Source: Butyrivibrio proteoclasticus P6B7
GTDB taxonomy: Bacteria > Bacillota > Clostridia > Lachnospirales > Lachnospiraceae
DNA: 45,174 nt
NCBI RefSeq assembly: GCF_000622085.1
Contig: NZ_KK211397.1
Coordinates: forward strand, 21,801-66,974
Direction: 5' to 3'
In this document: one piece after another, positions 8,352 to 16,275 of the stretch
How positions within the stretch are numbered: the first letter of the stretch is position 1
Layout of the letters: each line of letters starts with the position of its first letter
Notes under the pieces: generated by a model
What the model saw: the letters and a program-made list of their open reading frames with translations, nothing else
What the model was told of the DNA's origin: nothing
Database searches by the model: none
Position numbers and translations under genes: made by a program

Positions 8352-10805
8352 ATGAAAGGGGTCAAACGACTCAATGTCGAGTATTTCTCTGAGGAGCTAG
8401 AGGGGAAGCTGTCGGAGATAGTTCATTTTCCGTGCACATTAATAGAAGCACCTTCTGGTTTTGGGAAGACCACCGCTGTTAAGCATTACCTTCAGAAAAT
8501 GGCTGATGAGGGTGCAAAGGTGCTGACCTACAGATTCCTTCCGGAGAATTCCGTTGAGACTTCTTGGGAAGAGCTTTGTAATGCTCTTTATGATATTCAG
8601 GTAGGCAAGGTTAGTAAACTTAAAGCTGTTGGTTATCCTAACGAGGATTCTTTGGCAGACATTCGTCACATCATCCAGGATTATACTGGGGATGGCAAAA
8701 CTGCCTTCTTTTTCATCGACGATTTCCAGGCCTTTGACTGCGAATATGCAGTTGAACTAATTGATTATCTTGCAGGCCATCAGGTAAAAGGTTTCCACAT
8801 AATAATTGCATCCCATCCCTTCTCTGCAGATCAGAGGGCTAAGCTTGTGCCTACAGGAAAGCTTTATCATCTTTCTGAGGAGGACTTTGTCTTTAACAAG
8901 CAGGATGTTACTGAGTACTACAAGTCTGCCGGAATAGAGCTTTCAGAGGAGGAAGTGGAGGATGTAATGGAGCTTACTGGCGGATGGGCCATAGCTCTTT
9001 ATCTTCAGCTTGATTCCTATGTTAAGAAGGGAAGCTTTGAGCACGGCGGAATGGACGCCCTTATGGAAAAGACTGTCTGGAACAGCCTTAGCGACAAGGA
9101 CAAGAATACATACCTGCAGCTATCTGTCCTGCCAAGCTTTACCCTGTCCCAGGCCGTTGGCTTTTCAGGCGATTCCATGACCATTTCGGAAAAGAGCTTA
9201 AGAGAGACCCACTATTTTATCCAGTATTCCAAACTGGAAAAGCGCTATTATCTCCACACCCAGCTTAAGAAGTTCTTAAATGGCAGGTTTGAGCTTCTAT
9301 CTGAGGATGAGAAAAAAGAAATCTATCATACTGCCGGAAAGCTTTGCTGGGAGGCAGGAGACCATACAAGAGCCATAAGACTTCTGTATCTGTCTGGATA
9401 TTGGAGCGAGATATATGAGCTTCCTACGGATATCACGGATTTTTCTGCAGTTAATGAAACCTACACAGTGCCCATGATAATTGATCTCATGGAGCATTCT
9501 GATAAAAAAGATACCTATGCCCACCCCGGAGTTCCGATCTATATGATGTTCACCATGTTCATGATGGGACATAACGAGGAGATAATCCGCTTTGCGCCCA
9601 AGATGCGTGAAAATATCAGAAACAGTAGCCTGAGCGAACGAGAGAAGGAAGAACTCATGGGCGAACTGGAGCTTCTTTTGTCATTCCTTAGGTACAACAG
9701 GATTGATGCCATGTGTAAGCTTCAGAAAAAAGCCTGGGATCTGTTACAGCGTCAGTCCAAGATGTTCAATTGCCATGGTTCCTGGAGCTTTGGAAGTCCA
9801 TCGATACTGTACCTTTACTGGAGAGAGGCGGGAAAGCTCTCAGAAGAACTGGATCAGATGGATGAATGTATGCCTATATATTGCAAACTTTCGGGGAATC
9901 ACGGAGCAGGAGCTGAGATAATTGCAAGGGCAGAGGCTGAGCTTAACAGAGGTAATTACGACAAGGCAGAGATAGGAGCCTTCCGCGGAATATTCGATGC
10001 TGACAGTAAGGAGCAGACCTCCATTGCCATCTGCGGTTCATTTATTCTTGCAAGGATAGCTCTTTTAACAGGGAATAAAGAGCTATTGTCGGAGGCAGAG
10101 ACTAATCTTAAGAATCACTCCGGAAGAAAGCTTGAGGACTTCACCCGCTATACCTATGACATGGCAGATGGCTTCATTGCCATGATCGAGGGGGATTACG
10201 ACAGGATTAAGCCATGGCTTAAGGAGGGCAAGATAGATGCCAAGCACCTGACCTTCACAACCCAGGCTTATGCGTTTATTATCTACGAGAGCTATCTTCT
10301 TAATCGCCAGGAATACACTAAGCTTTTGGGAATATCCCAGGTGGTAAAAGAGCTATCATCCACCTTCCCAAATCTTCTATCAAGCTTATACACTAGTATC
10401 TTTTGTGCAGCAGCCTATGAAGCCATTGGACAGGAGAAGGAGGCTGCTGAGGAGCTAAATACTGCCCTGGATATGGGGCTTCCGGATAAGATGTATCTTC
10501 CTTTTGCGGAGAACTTTGACTCTATCAGGAAGATACTGGTTAAATGCCATATAAAAGCTGACGACAGGATATGCATAGAAAGGATAGCAAGGAATCTTGA
10601 AGAGAGTCTGGAGGTAATGGGACTTACAGGTCCGAAGTTATCTGATAGAGAGAAGGAAGTTCTTTCTTTGATCAAGCAGGGGCTTACGAATTCGGAGATA
10701 GCCAAGGCGCAACTTGTGTCCCTGTCTACGGTTAAGAAGCAGGTAAGCTCTATACTCCTTAAATATGGCCTGGCCAGCCGTGAGCAGCTTAAAATTATAA
10801 ACTGA
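8352..10805 (+). CDS. MalT-like LuxR-family ATP-binding regulator (LAL type)
   Basis: A large signal-dependent transcription activator of 817 aa. The P-loop EAPSGFGKTT (residues 32-41) begins a STAND NTPase domain, with FFFIDDFQ as the likely Walker B. The long middle is helical and repeat-like, as in MalT, and probably senses a ligand. The C-terminus (about 763-817) is a LuxR helix-turn-helix: LSDREKEVLSLI, then NSEIAKAQLVSLSTVKKQVS. The gene stands alone between two terminators. Its target could be the adjacent surface-protein gene, but no binding site is evident and the inducer is unknown. Confidence 0.92.
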   Translation: MKGVKRLNVEYFSEELEGKLSEIVHFPCTLIEAPSGFGKTTAVKHYLQKMADEGAKVLTYRFLPENSVETSWEELCNALYDIQVGKVSKLKAVGYPNEDSLADIRHIIQDYTGDGKTAFFFIDDFQAFDCEYAVELIDYLAGHQVKGFHIIIASHPFSADQRAKLVPTGKLYHLSEEDFVFNKQDVTEYYKSAGIELSEEEVEDVMELTGGWAIALYLQLDSYVKKGSFEHGGMDALMEKTVWNSLSDKDKNTYLQLSVLPSFTLSQAVGFSGDSMTISEKSLRETHYFIQYSKLEKRYYLHTQLKKFLNGRFELLSEDEKKEIYHTAGKLCWEAGDHTRAIRLLYLSGYWSEIYELPTDITDFSAVNETYTVPMIIDLMEHSDKKDTYAHPGVPIYMMFTMFMMGHNEEIIRFAPKMRENIRNSSLSEREKEELMGELELLLSFLRYNRIDAMCKLQKKAWDLLQRQSKMFNCHGSWSFGSPSILYLYWREAGKLSEELDQMDECMPIYCKLSGNHGAGAEIIARAEAELNRGNYDKAEIGAFRGIFDADSKEQTSIAICGSFILARIALLTGNKELLSEAETNLKNHSGRKLEDFTRYTYDMADGFIAMIEGDYDRIKPWLKEGKIDAKHLTFTTQAYAFIIYESYLLNRQEYTKLLGISQVVKELSSTFPNLLSSLYTSIFCAAAYEAIGQEKEAAEELNTALDMGLPDKMYLPFAENFDSIRKILVKCHIKADDRICIERIARNLEESLEVMGLTGPKLSDREKEVLSLIKQGLTNSEIAKAQLVSLSTVKKQVSSILLKYGLASREQLKIIN

Positions 10806-10890
10806 AAAATGACCACATTAATGACCACCGACCCATAGAATCAAAAATCGGAAACCCCTATGATGGTTAATAGGGAACGCCCGCAACATC

Positions 10891-10932
10891 AAGCCCAGTA
10901 GAGGAAACTCTACCCGGGCTTGTTTTTTATTT
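10891..10932 (+). terminator. Terminator with GAAA tetraloop after the LuxR gene
   Basis: AAGCCC (10891-10896) and GTAGAG (10898-10903) pair with CTCTAC (10908-10913) and GGGCTT (10916-10921) around a GAAA loop, followed by GTTTTTTATTTT. Upstream, 10806-10890 contains a small hairpin (CCCTAT/ATAGGG) and two GACCAC repeats, with no clear function. Confidence 0.92.
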
Positions 10933-10935
10933 TGG

Positions 10936-10977
10936 GTTACGAAAAAGCTTACCGGGCAAGTACCTACGAGGGGTAAC
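10936..10977 (+). other. Possible small structured leader of the surface-protein gene
   Basis: GTTAC (10936-10940) can pair with GTAAC (10973-10977), enclosing a G/C-rich segment (TTACCGGGCAAGTACCTACG) unlike the AT-rich surroundings. It sits between the upstream terminator and the GACGGAGG site at about 10996. I could not match it to a known riboswitch. The pairing is short and may be chance. Confidence 0.25.
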
Positions 10978-11012
10978 ATAAATTTTTTCTTTATGAGACG
11001 GAGGCATTTTTT

Positions 11013-13487
11013 ATGAGGAACAAAAAACTATGGAAGGGAAGTTTGGCTAAGGGATTGGCTGCAATTATGGTATCAGCATTACTTGCTGGTAGTTTTGGTG
11101 GTATTACCACATATGCTGAAGGCGAGGGCGATGGCGAGCCTGTAGTCGAAGAGTACAAGGAAAAACCTTCAGAGCCTGCAAAGGATCCAGAGACACCTTC
11201 AGTAGAGCCGGAATATAAAGAACATCCAAGTGATGATCCGGATACACCACCAGAAAAGCCAAAACCTGAGGATCCAGAAGATCCAGAAATTCCACCAACA
11301 AAGCCTACTGGTGATGATCCTATAACTACAGATCCTGCATTTTCTGATCCAGAAGATCCAGATAAGCCAGATGTTCCAACTCCAGGCGAAGATGATCCGA
11401 AGCCAGATCCAGAGCCTGAGTATGATAGTGACATTACAGAAGAAAGAGATGTTCATTACGATGAGACTTTAGATGATGGAACTCATACTGCAGATGTATA
11501 CGTGACAATTACTGAAAAACAGTATTATTCTGATAAAGATAGCAAGGATGAAGATGGTAACCAGACTGATGATTATCAGCGTGTAAATAAGTCAGATGTT
11601 CAGGGACAGACTCTTGATTATACTGATGCATATGTTGAGCGTGAGGGATGGACCAGCCATATTTATCTTGAAGATGAGAACGGTGACGTTGTCACAGTTA
11701 AAAATGATAAAAATGAAGATGTAAGACTTGAGCTTCCGGAAGATTTTGATGTAGAGGAAGATATAGAAGTTGTTCCAAGAATCCCTATGGAAGATGGATC
11801 ATTTGAACTTCTTTTTGACATTGTAGAAGCTAAAGATATCTTCTATGGTTATTTTGATGACTTTGGACAGTTTGTAGAATGTAAGCCTTCTGATGACAAA
11901 GCCATTGCGTATGTAAATACAAAAGAGGGCATGAAGCCAACAGATACAGTTTATTATACCGTTGGTTCAAAGGGCGAAGTATATTGCCTTGAAGAGGAAG
12001 TATACAAGGCACTTAAAAATGAAAGTGACACATTAACAGCTAAAAAAGCGTACGTATATAATGGCAAAGGATATTCCAGAGAAGAAATGGAAGAGATGGA
12101 AGGAATATCACAGGTCGAAGACTGGAGCTATTGGATTGAGGGTAGAGAGGAAGTTATAGCTACAGAGCAAACACATATCTACAACACTAAGGGTGATGAA
12201 AGCTCTGGTGAAGGATATGCTGATTACAAAGCACTATGGTTTGAAGTAATAGGTGAAAGAGTACTTGACAGTGATGGCTGTGATTCATATAAAGCTAAGA
12301 TTTATATTGAATACGAAGGCGAAGTATATATGTACATTGGAAAAGTAGGTGCCTATGACGATGGTAGATATTCAGGCATTGCATCTGAGTATAATCACTG
12401 GCAGATTGGCGATATCGTAGAGTATAGCGCTGGCAGAACACAATATATTAGTACACAATACTACGATCTATACAAAGTAGAAGTAGTTGGACAGGAAGAG
12501 GAAGAATCAGATCGTGTTATAGTCATTGTCTGTGATCCTGATGGAAATATGGTCGCTAAGTTTGATAAGACCCTCTTTGAAAATATCCAGACAGGTAACA
12601 TAACACAGATCAACGAAGATAAGGTTGCTGTAAAAGATGTTGATGGCAACACAGTTATAATTGATGCCAAAGATTATCACAAATATGAGGAATGGGTTTA
12701 CACATATAGATATATAGAGAAACACAATTACACAGTACAGGATAAGTATCAGGATAGAAACGTTCCAATTACATTGGATGGTAATGATTATAATCTCACA
12801 GTTAAGTTCTGGCAGAATGCTAGAGTTGGTATTTCTGGAGTTGAAGTTGAAGAATTTGAGGATGGAACAGCAGATGTGACTGTTTACTACAGATTCCTTG
12901 ATTATGATTATAATGATCCGATAGTAACAGATATGAACATTGTTGTAACTGTATCAGCAGATAACTTTGGACCAACAAATGAAGCAATCCTTAAGCTTAG
13001 TGCATTGCCACACTACTATGCGGAGATGCAAGAATACTGTAAGGTAGCTGTAATGAAGAAGCTTAGCACTGATTCATTAAAAGCATTCCTTGCATTAGAA
13101 TTATCAGATATACATGAGATCGATCTGTTAGAGGATGAGTATTGGCCAGAGTTCCCAGAGGAAGATGGACTTATGCATTGGGCAGAGATTGATGATCCAG
13201 TGTACTCTCTTGAGAAGGTAGTTCCACAGTCTAATCCAGATGGACCAACACCTGGACCAAACAATCCATCAACTCCTTCAACAAGCGTTGTAGCAACAGC
13301 TACACCAGCACAGGCAGTTCTTGGAGCAGTTAGAGAAGATACACCAGCTGACCAGAGAGCAGTTCTCGGAGCAGTAAGAGCCGGATCTACAGATGATACT
13401 ACTATGAGTACACTTTATAGAATCGTTATCCTTATGGTAGCAGCATTTGGAGCAATATTCTTCGTAGCTAAGAAAAAAGAGAATTGA
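11013..13487 (+). CDS. Proline-rich surface protein with C-terminal membrane anchor
   Basis: An 824-aa exported protein. A signal peptide (GLAAIMVSALLAGSFG...TYAEG) is followed by an acidic Pro-rich spacer (residues about 45-145; repeated EDPE, DPDTPP, KPDVPTP). A large domain rich in Asp, Glu and Tyr follows, whose fold I do not recognise (about 150-735). Near the C-terminus is a second linker with two copies of AVLGAVR, then a transmembrane helix (IVILMVAAFGAIFFVA) and a KKKEN tail. VLGAxR motifs just before the anchor recur in Lachnospiraceae surface proteins. No LPxTG sortase motif is visible. It is probably a cell-wall-spanning adhesin or structural protein, transcribed alone. Confidence 0.85.
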   Translation: MRNKKLWKGSLAKGLAAIMVSALLAGSFGGITTYAEGEGDGEPVVEEYKEKPSEPAKDPETPSVEPEYKEHPSDDPDTPPEKPKPEDPEDPEIPPTKPTGDDPITTDPAFSDPEDPDKPDVPTPGEDDPKPDPEPEYDSDITEERDVHYDETLDDGTHTADVYVTITEKQYYSDKDSKDEDGNQTDDYQRVNKSDVQGQTLDYTDAYVEREGWTSHIYLEDENGDVVTVKNDKNEDVRLELPEDFDVEEDIEVVPRIPMEDGSFELLFDIVEAKDIFYGYFDDFGQFVECKPSDDKAIAYVNTKEGMKPTDTVYYTVGSKGEVYCLEEEVYKALKNESDTLTAKKAYVYNGKGYSREEMEEMEGISQVEDWSYWIEGREEVIATEQTHIYNTKGDESSGEGYADYKALWFEVIGERVLDSDGCDSYKAKIYIEYEGEVYMYIGKVGAYDDGRYSGIASEYNHWQIGDIVEYSAGRTQYISTQYYDLYKVEVVGQEEEESDRVIVIVCDPDGNMVAKFDKTLFENIQTGNITQINEDKVAVKDVDGNTVIIDAKDYHKYEEWVYTYRYIEKHNYTVQDKYQDRNVPITLDGNDYNLTVKFWQNARVGISGVEVEEFEDGTADVTVYYRFLDYDYNDPIVTDMNIVVTVSADNFGPTNEAILKLSALPHYYAEMQEYCKVAVMKKLSTDSLKAFLALELSDIHEIDLLEDEYWPEFPEEDGLMHWAEIDDPVYSLEKVVPQSNPDGPTPGPNNPSTPSTSVVATATPAQAVLGAVREDTPADQRAVLGAVRAGSTDDTTMSTLYRIVILMVAAFGAIFFVAKKKEN

Positions 13488-13512
13488 TAGATAATAATAA
13501 ATAACTATTGAG

Positions 13513-13551
13513 GTAAGGCGGATACTTAGTGTCCGCCTTACTTCTTTTTTG
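13513..13551 (+). terminator. Terminator after the surface-protein gene
   Basis: GTAAGGCGGA (13513-13522) pairs perfectly with TCCGCCTTAC (13532-13541), followed by a T-rich run to 13551. Confidence 0.95.
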
Positions 13552-13651
13552 CGCTATTTATGGCAATTAACCGTTTCCAAGGGTATAATCTTCTTAATGG
13601 GAATAATATACATCTAATCGCTGATTACTATAAGGAAACGGGGGATATCTT

Positions 13652-14677
13652 ATGGGAAGGAATCACGAAGTTGTTGATAGACACATGCTGCTGGATGAAA
13701 AGGGTGAACTGCTTGAACCAGGCTGGTCCAGGAGCCTAATTCAGACCTATGACAGGACCATGATCAAAGCACCTAAGTGGCGCATCAAGGAGTGGGACTA
13801 CTATCTGGTACTGGCAGATGACTTCGCAGGAGCCTTTACCATTTCTGATGATGGCTATATTGGCCTTCAGTCTGTATCTCTTTTAACATTTGGAGAGAAG
13901 CCCTGGGAACATACTGAAACGGTGTTAAATGCCTTTCCTATGGGCAAATTATCCCTTCCTGCAACATCAGAGCAGGGGACAACTATCTACGAGGATAAGC
14001 GCATTCAAATGAAATTTGAGGCCATAGATGGCAAAAGACATATCTCCTGCCACTTCGATAACTTCTGCGATGGTAAGCCCTTTGACTGCCATATAACTCT
14101 GTCACAGCCGCCAATGGATACCATGGTCATTGCAACGCCCTGGGATCAGAAGCACGCCTTCTATTACAATCAGAAGATCAACTGCATGAGGGCTGAGGGC
14201 TTCATGGAATATGATGGCAAAAGATATGAATTCGACCCTAAAAAGAACTTCGGAACCCTGGACTGGGGTAGAGGCGTATGGACCTACGACAACACCTGGC
14301 ACTGGGGATCTGGTAATACAGATATAGATGGCAAGGCCTTTGGCTTTAATATTGGCTATGGCTTTGGTAACACCAGCGCAGCAACAGAGAATGTTCTCTT
14401 TTACGACGGCAAAGTCCACAAGCTTGATGACATAACCTTCCACATCCCTGAGAGCTCCTATATGGATCCCTGGAAGATCACATCCTCTGACGGCCGCTTT
14501 GAGATGGACTTTGTGCCTGTCCTTGATAGAGCAGCCTGCCTTGATTACAAGCTGATAGTATCTGACCAGCACCAGGTATTTGGCAGACTTTCAGGTACTG
14601 CGATCCTGGATGATGGCACCAAGATAGATGTGAAGGACATGATGTGCTTTGCAGAGAAGGTCCACAACAAGTATTGA
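13652..14677 (+). CDS. DUF2804 family protein
   Basis: A 341-aa protein recognised as DUF2804 by its opening (LLDEKGELLEPGWS), PKWRIKEWDYY near residue 45, and Trp/Gly-rich strands such as TLDWGRGVWTYDNTWHWGSG near residue 205. The family is beta-rich and resembles lipocalin-like or hydroxylase-domain proteins, but its reaction is unknown. No signal peptide or membrane helix is seen. It ends nine bases before an aldehyde dehydrogenase start, whose ribosome site follows its stop codon. The two are evidently one operon, which hints at work on a hydrophobic aldehyde or lipid. That link is inference. Confidence 0.85.
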   Translation: MGRNHEVVDRHMLLDEKGELLEPGWSRSLIQTYDRTMIKAPKWRIKEWDYYLVLADDFAGAFTISDDGYIGLQSVSLLTFGEKPWEHTETVLNAFPMGKLSLPATSEQGTTIYEDKRIQMKFEAIDGKRHISCHFDNFCDGKPFDCHITLSQPPMDTMVIATPWDQKHAFYYNQKINCMRAEGFMEYDGKRYEFDPKKNFGTLDWGRGVWTYDNTWHWGSGNTDIDGKAFGFNIGYGFGNTSAATENVLFYDGKVHKLDDITFHIPESSYMDPWKITSSDGRFEMDFVPVLDRAACLDYKLIVSDQHQVFGRLSGTAILDDGTKIDVKDMMCFAEKVHNKY

Positions 14678-14686
14678 GAGGTGACA

Positions 14687-16093
14687 ATGTACACGGAAAA
14701 GGATATAGCGGAGATTGTAACTAAACAAAGGAAGTTCTTTAGGACCGGCAAGACCCTTGATGTGGACTTCAGGATCAGGCAGCTTAAGCGCCTTAAGAAA
14801 GCCGTTCTTGATCACCAGAAGGACCTCGAGAAAGCTCTTTTTGATGATCTTGGTCGTGACCCCTTGGAGGCGTACTTTTGCGATATTGGAAGCCTTGTGC
14901 TTGAGATAAACGAGACCATACATGGCCTTAAGAAATGGGCAAGGCCTGAGACTCACTTTAGTGGTTTCCATTGTTTCCCAAGCCTTTTTACCAAGGTTTA
15001 CAAGATGCCCTATGGTGTGTCCCTGATCATAAGTCCATTCAACTTCCCTGTGATATTGTCCTTTGGGGTTCTTACAGCCAGCATAGCAGGAGGTAACACG
15101 GCGGTCATTAAGGCCAGCAGCAAGTCTCCTACCTGCACTAGAGTCATGATGGACCTGGTAAAAGAGCTATATCCTGAAGAATACATAACTGTCATAGATG
15201 GAGGCCATGACGTGGCGGATATGTGCCTGGCCCAGAGGTTTGATAAGATTTTTTACACAGGATCTCCCAAGGTTGGAGTTCACGTCCTGCAGGAAGCCGC
15301 TAAGAACCTGACTTCTACAGCCCTGGAACTTGGAGGCGAGACCGGCAACTGGTGCGTTGTAAGGAAGGATGCGGATTTTAGGGATGCTGCCAGGAAGATA
15401 GCCTTTTTCAAGATCCTTAACAGCGGACAGATCTGTATCAACATCAATCAGGTGGCGGTGGCTTCTGAGGTGGCAGATGAGTTTGTAAAGGCTTTGAAGG
15501 CTGAGTTTGTAAGGCAGATTGGAGAATGGGCCCATGATAATCCCGAGTATCCAAGACTTATAAACAGAGCGGCCTATGATAAGTGCAGTAGTACTGTGGA
15601 TAACTATAGAGACCGGGTTGTGTTTGGTGGAAAAGGAGATGAGAATACCCTTAAATATTCACCAACTGTCATATATCCGGTGGATATAGATGAGGAAATC
15701 GTAAAGAGAGAGCTCTTTTGCCCAATACTGCCAGTGGTGGTATACGAGGATGAGAGGGTACAGGAGCTTCTTGATACTATTGAGGACAGAGAACACGGGC
15801 TTTCGTTATATCTTTTTACCAAGGATGTGACCTGGGCCAAGAGGGTGATGCAGACCATGCAGTTCGGAGGCGGTTGTATCAACGAGGTGTGCCTTCATAT
15901 GATGGTGAAGGGCGTGCCCTTTAACGGTGTTGGACATTCCGGACTTGGGGCATACCACGGAGAGTGGGGCTTTAAGGAGTTCACCCATCCGTCGGCAGTG
16001 CTGGTTGGAAGCCGTCACTTCAACCTGCCAATGCGAGAACATCCCTATAATAAGGGCTGGAAAGGCAGTCTTATCAGAAAATTTGAAAGATAA
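14687..16093 (+). CDS. Aldehyde dehydrogenase, class 3-like
   Basis: Oxidises aldehydes to acids with NAD(P), or acts on long-chain aldehydes as class 3 enzymes do. The 468-aa length is right for class 3. The catalytic cysteine is C250 in NSGQICIN and the general base is E214 in LELGG. The cofactor-loop motif FYTGSPKVG and the SPFNFPV segment are present. The usual Lys after LELGG is replaced (LELGGETGN), a small oddity. The ATG follows GAGAGGTG in the intergenic gap; a GTG six bases earlier would overlap that site. It is second in an operon with the DUF2804 gene. The CIRCE palindrome downstream may also terminate it. Confidence 0.92.
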   Translation: MYTEKDIAEIVTKQRKFFRTGKTLDVDFRIRQLKRLKKAVLDHQKDLEKALFDDLGRDPLEAYFCDIGSLVLEINETIHGLKKWARPETHFSGFHCFPSLFTKVYKMPYGVSLIISPFNFPVILSFGVLTASIAGGNTAVIKASSKSPTCTRVMMDLVKELYPEEYITVIDGGHDVADMCLAQRFDKIFYTGSPKVGVHVLQEAAKNLTSTALELGGETGNWCVVRKDADFRDAARKIAFFKILNSGQICININQVAVASEVADEFVKALKAEFVRQIGEWAHDNPEYPRLINRAAYDKCSSTVDNYRDRVVFGGKGDENTLKYSPTVIYPVDIDEEIVKRELFCPILPVVVYEDERVQELLDTIEDREHGLSLYLFTKDVTWAKRVMQTMQFGGGCINEVCLHMMVKGVPFNGVGHSGLGAYHGEWGFKEFTHPSAVLVGSRHFNLPMREHPYNKGWKGSLIRKFER

Positions 16094-16102
16094 AAATAAT
16101 TA

Positions 16103-16129
16103 TTAGCACTCATATTGAATGAGTGCTAA
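16103..16129. promoter_or_regulatory. CIRCE operator (HrcA binding site)
   Basis: TTAGCACTC (16103-16111), nine bases, GAGTGCTAA (16121-16129): an exact match to the CIRCE consensus. HrcA binds CIRCE to repress chaperone genes. It lies 146 bp before htpG and just upstream of a plausible promoter. The inverted repeat is followed by TTTTTCG, so it may also act as terminator for the aldehyde dehydrogenase transcript. Confidence 0.95.
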
Positions 16130-16136
16130 TTTTTCG

Positions 16137-16165
16137 TTGACTTTTGTTTATGGCGATACTAAACT
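16137..16165 (+). promoter_or_regulatory. Possible sigma-A promoter of htpG
   Basis: TTGACT (16137-16142), a 17-bp spacer and TAAACT (16160-16165). The -35 is close to consensus and the -10 only partly. It lies seven bases after the CIRCE operator, so HrcA bound there could block polymerase. The leader from here to the start codon would be about 105 nt. Confidence 0.5.
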
Positions 16166-16275
16166 AGTATTTGGCAGTATTCAGGTGATGGAATTAGAGT
16201 CAGCAATACTACCAGATTCTGGCAATTACCAATATTTGCAGAATTCAATAATACTAAATAAAGGGAGTGAGAATT

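Noticed and set aside
10806..11012. Cyclic-di-GMP or other named riboswitch before the surface-protein gene
   Set aside because: Only a short GTTAC/GTAAC pairing is visible, and the conserved core bases of the classes I considered are missing.
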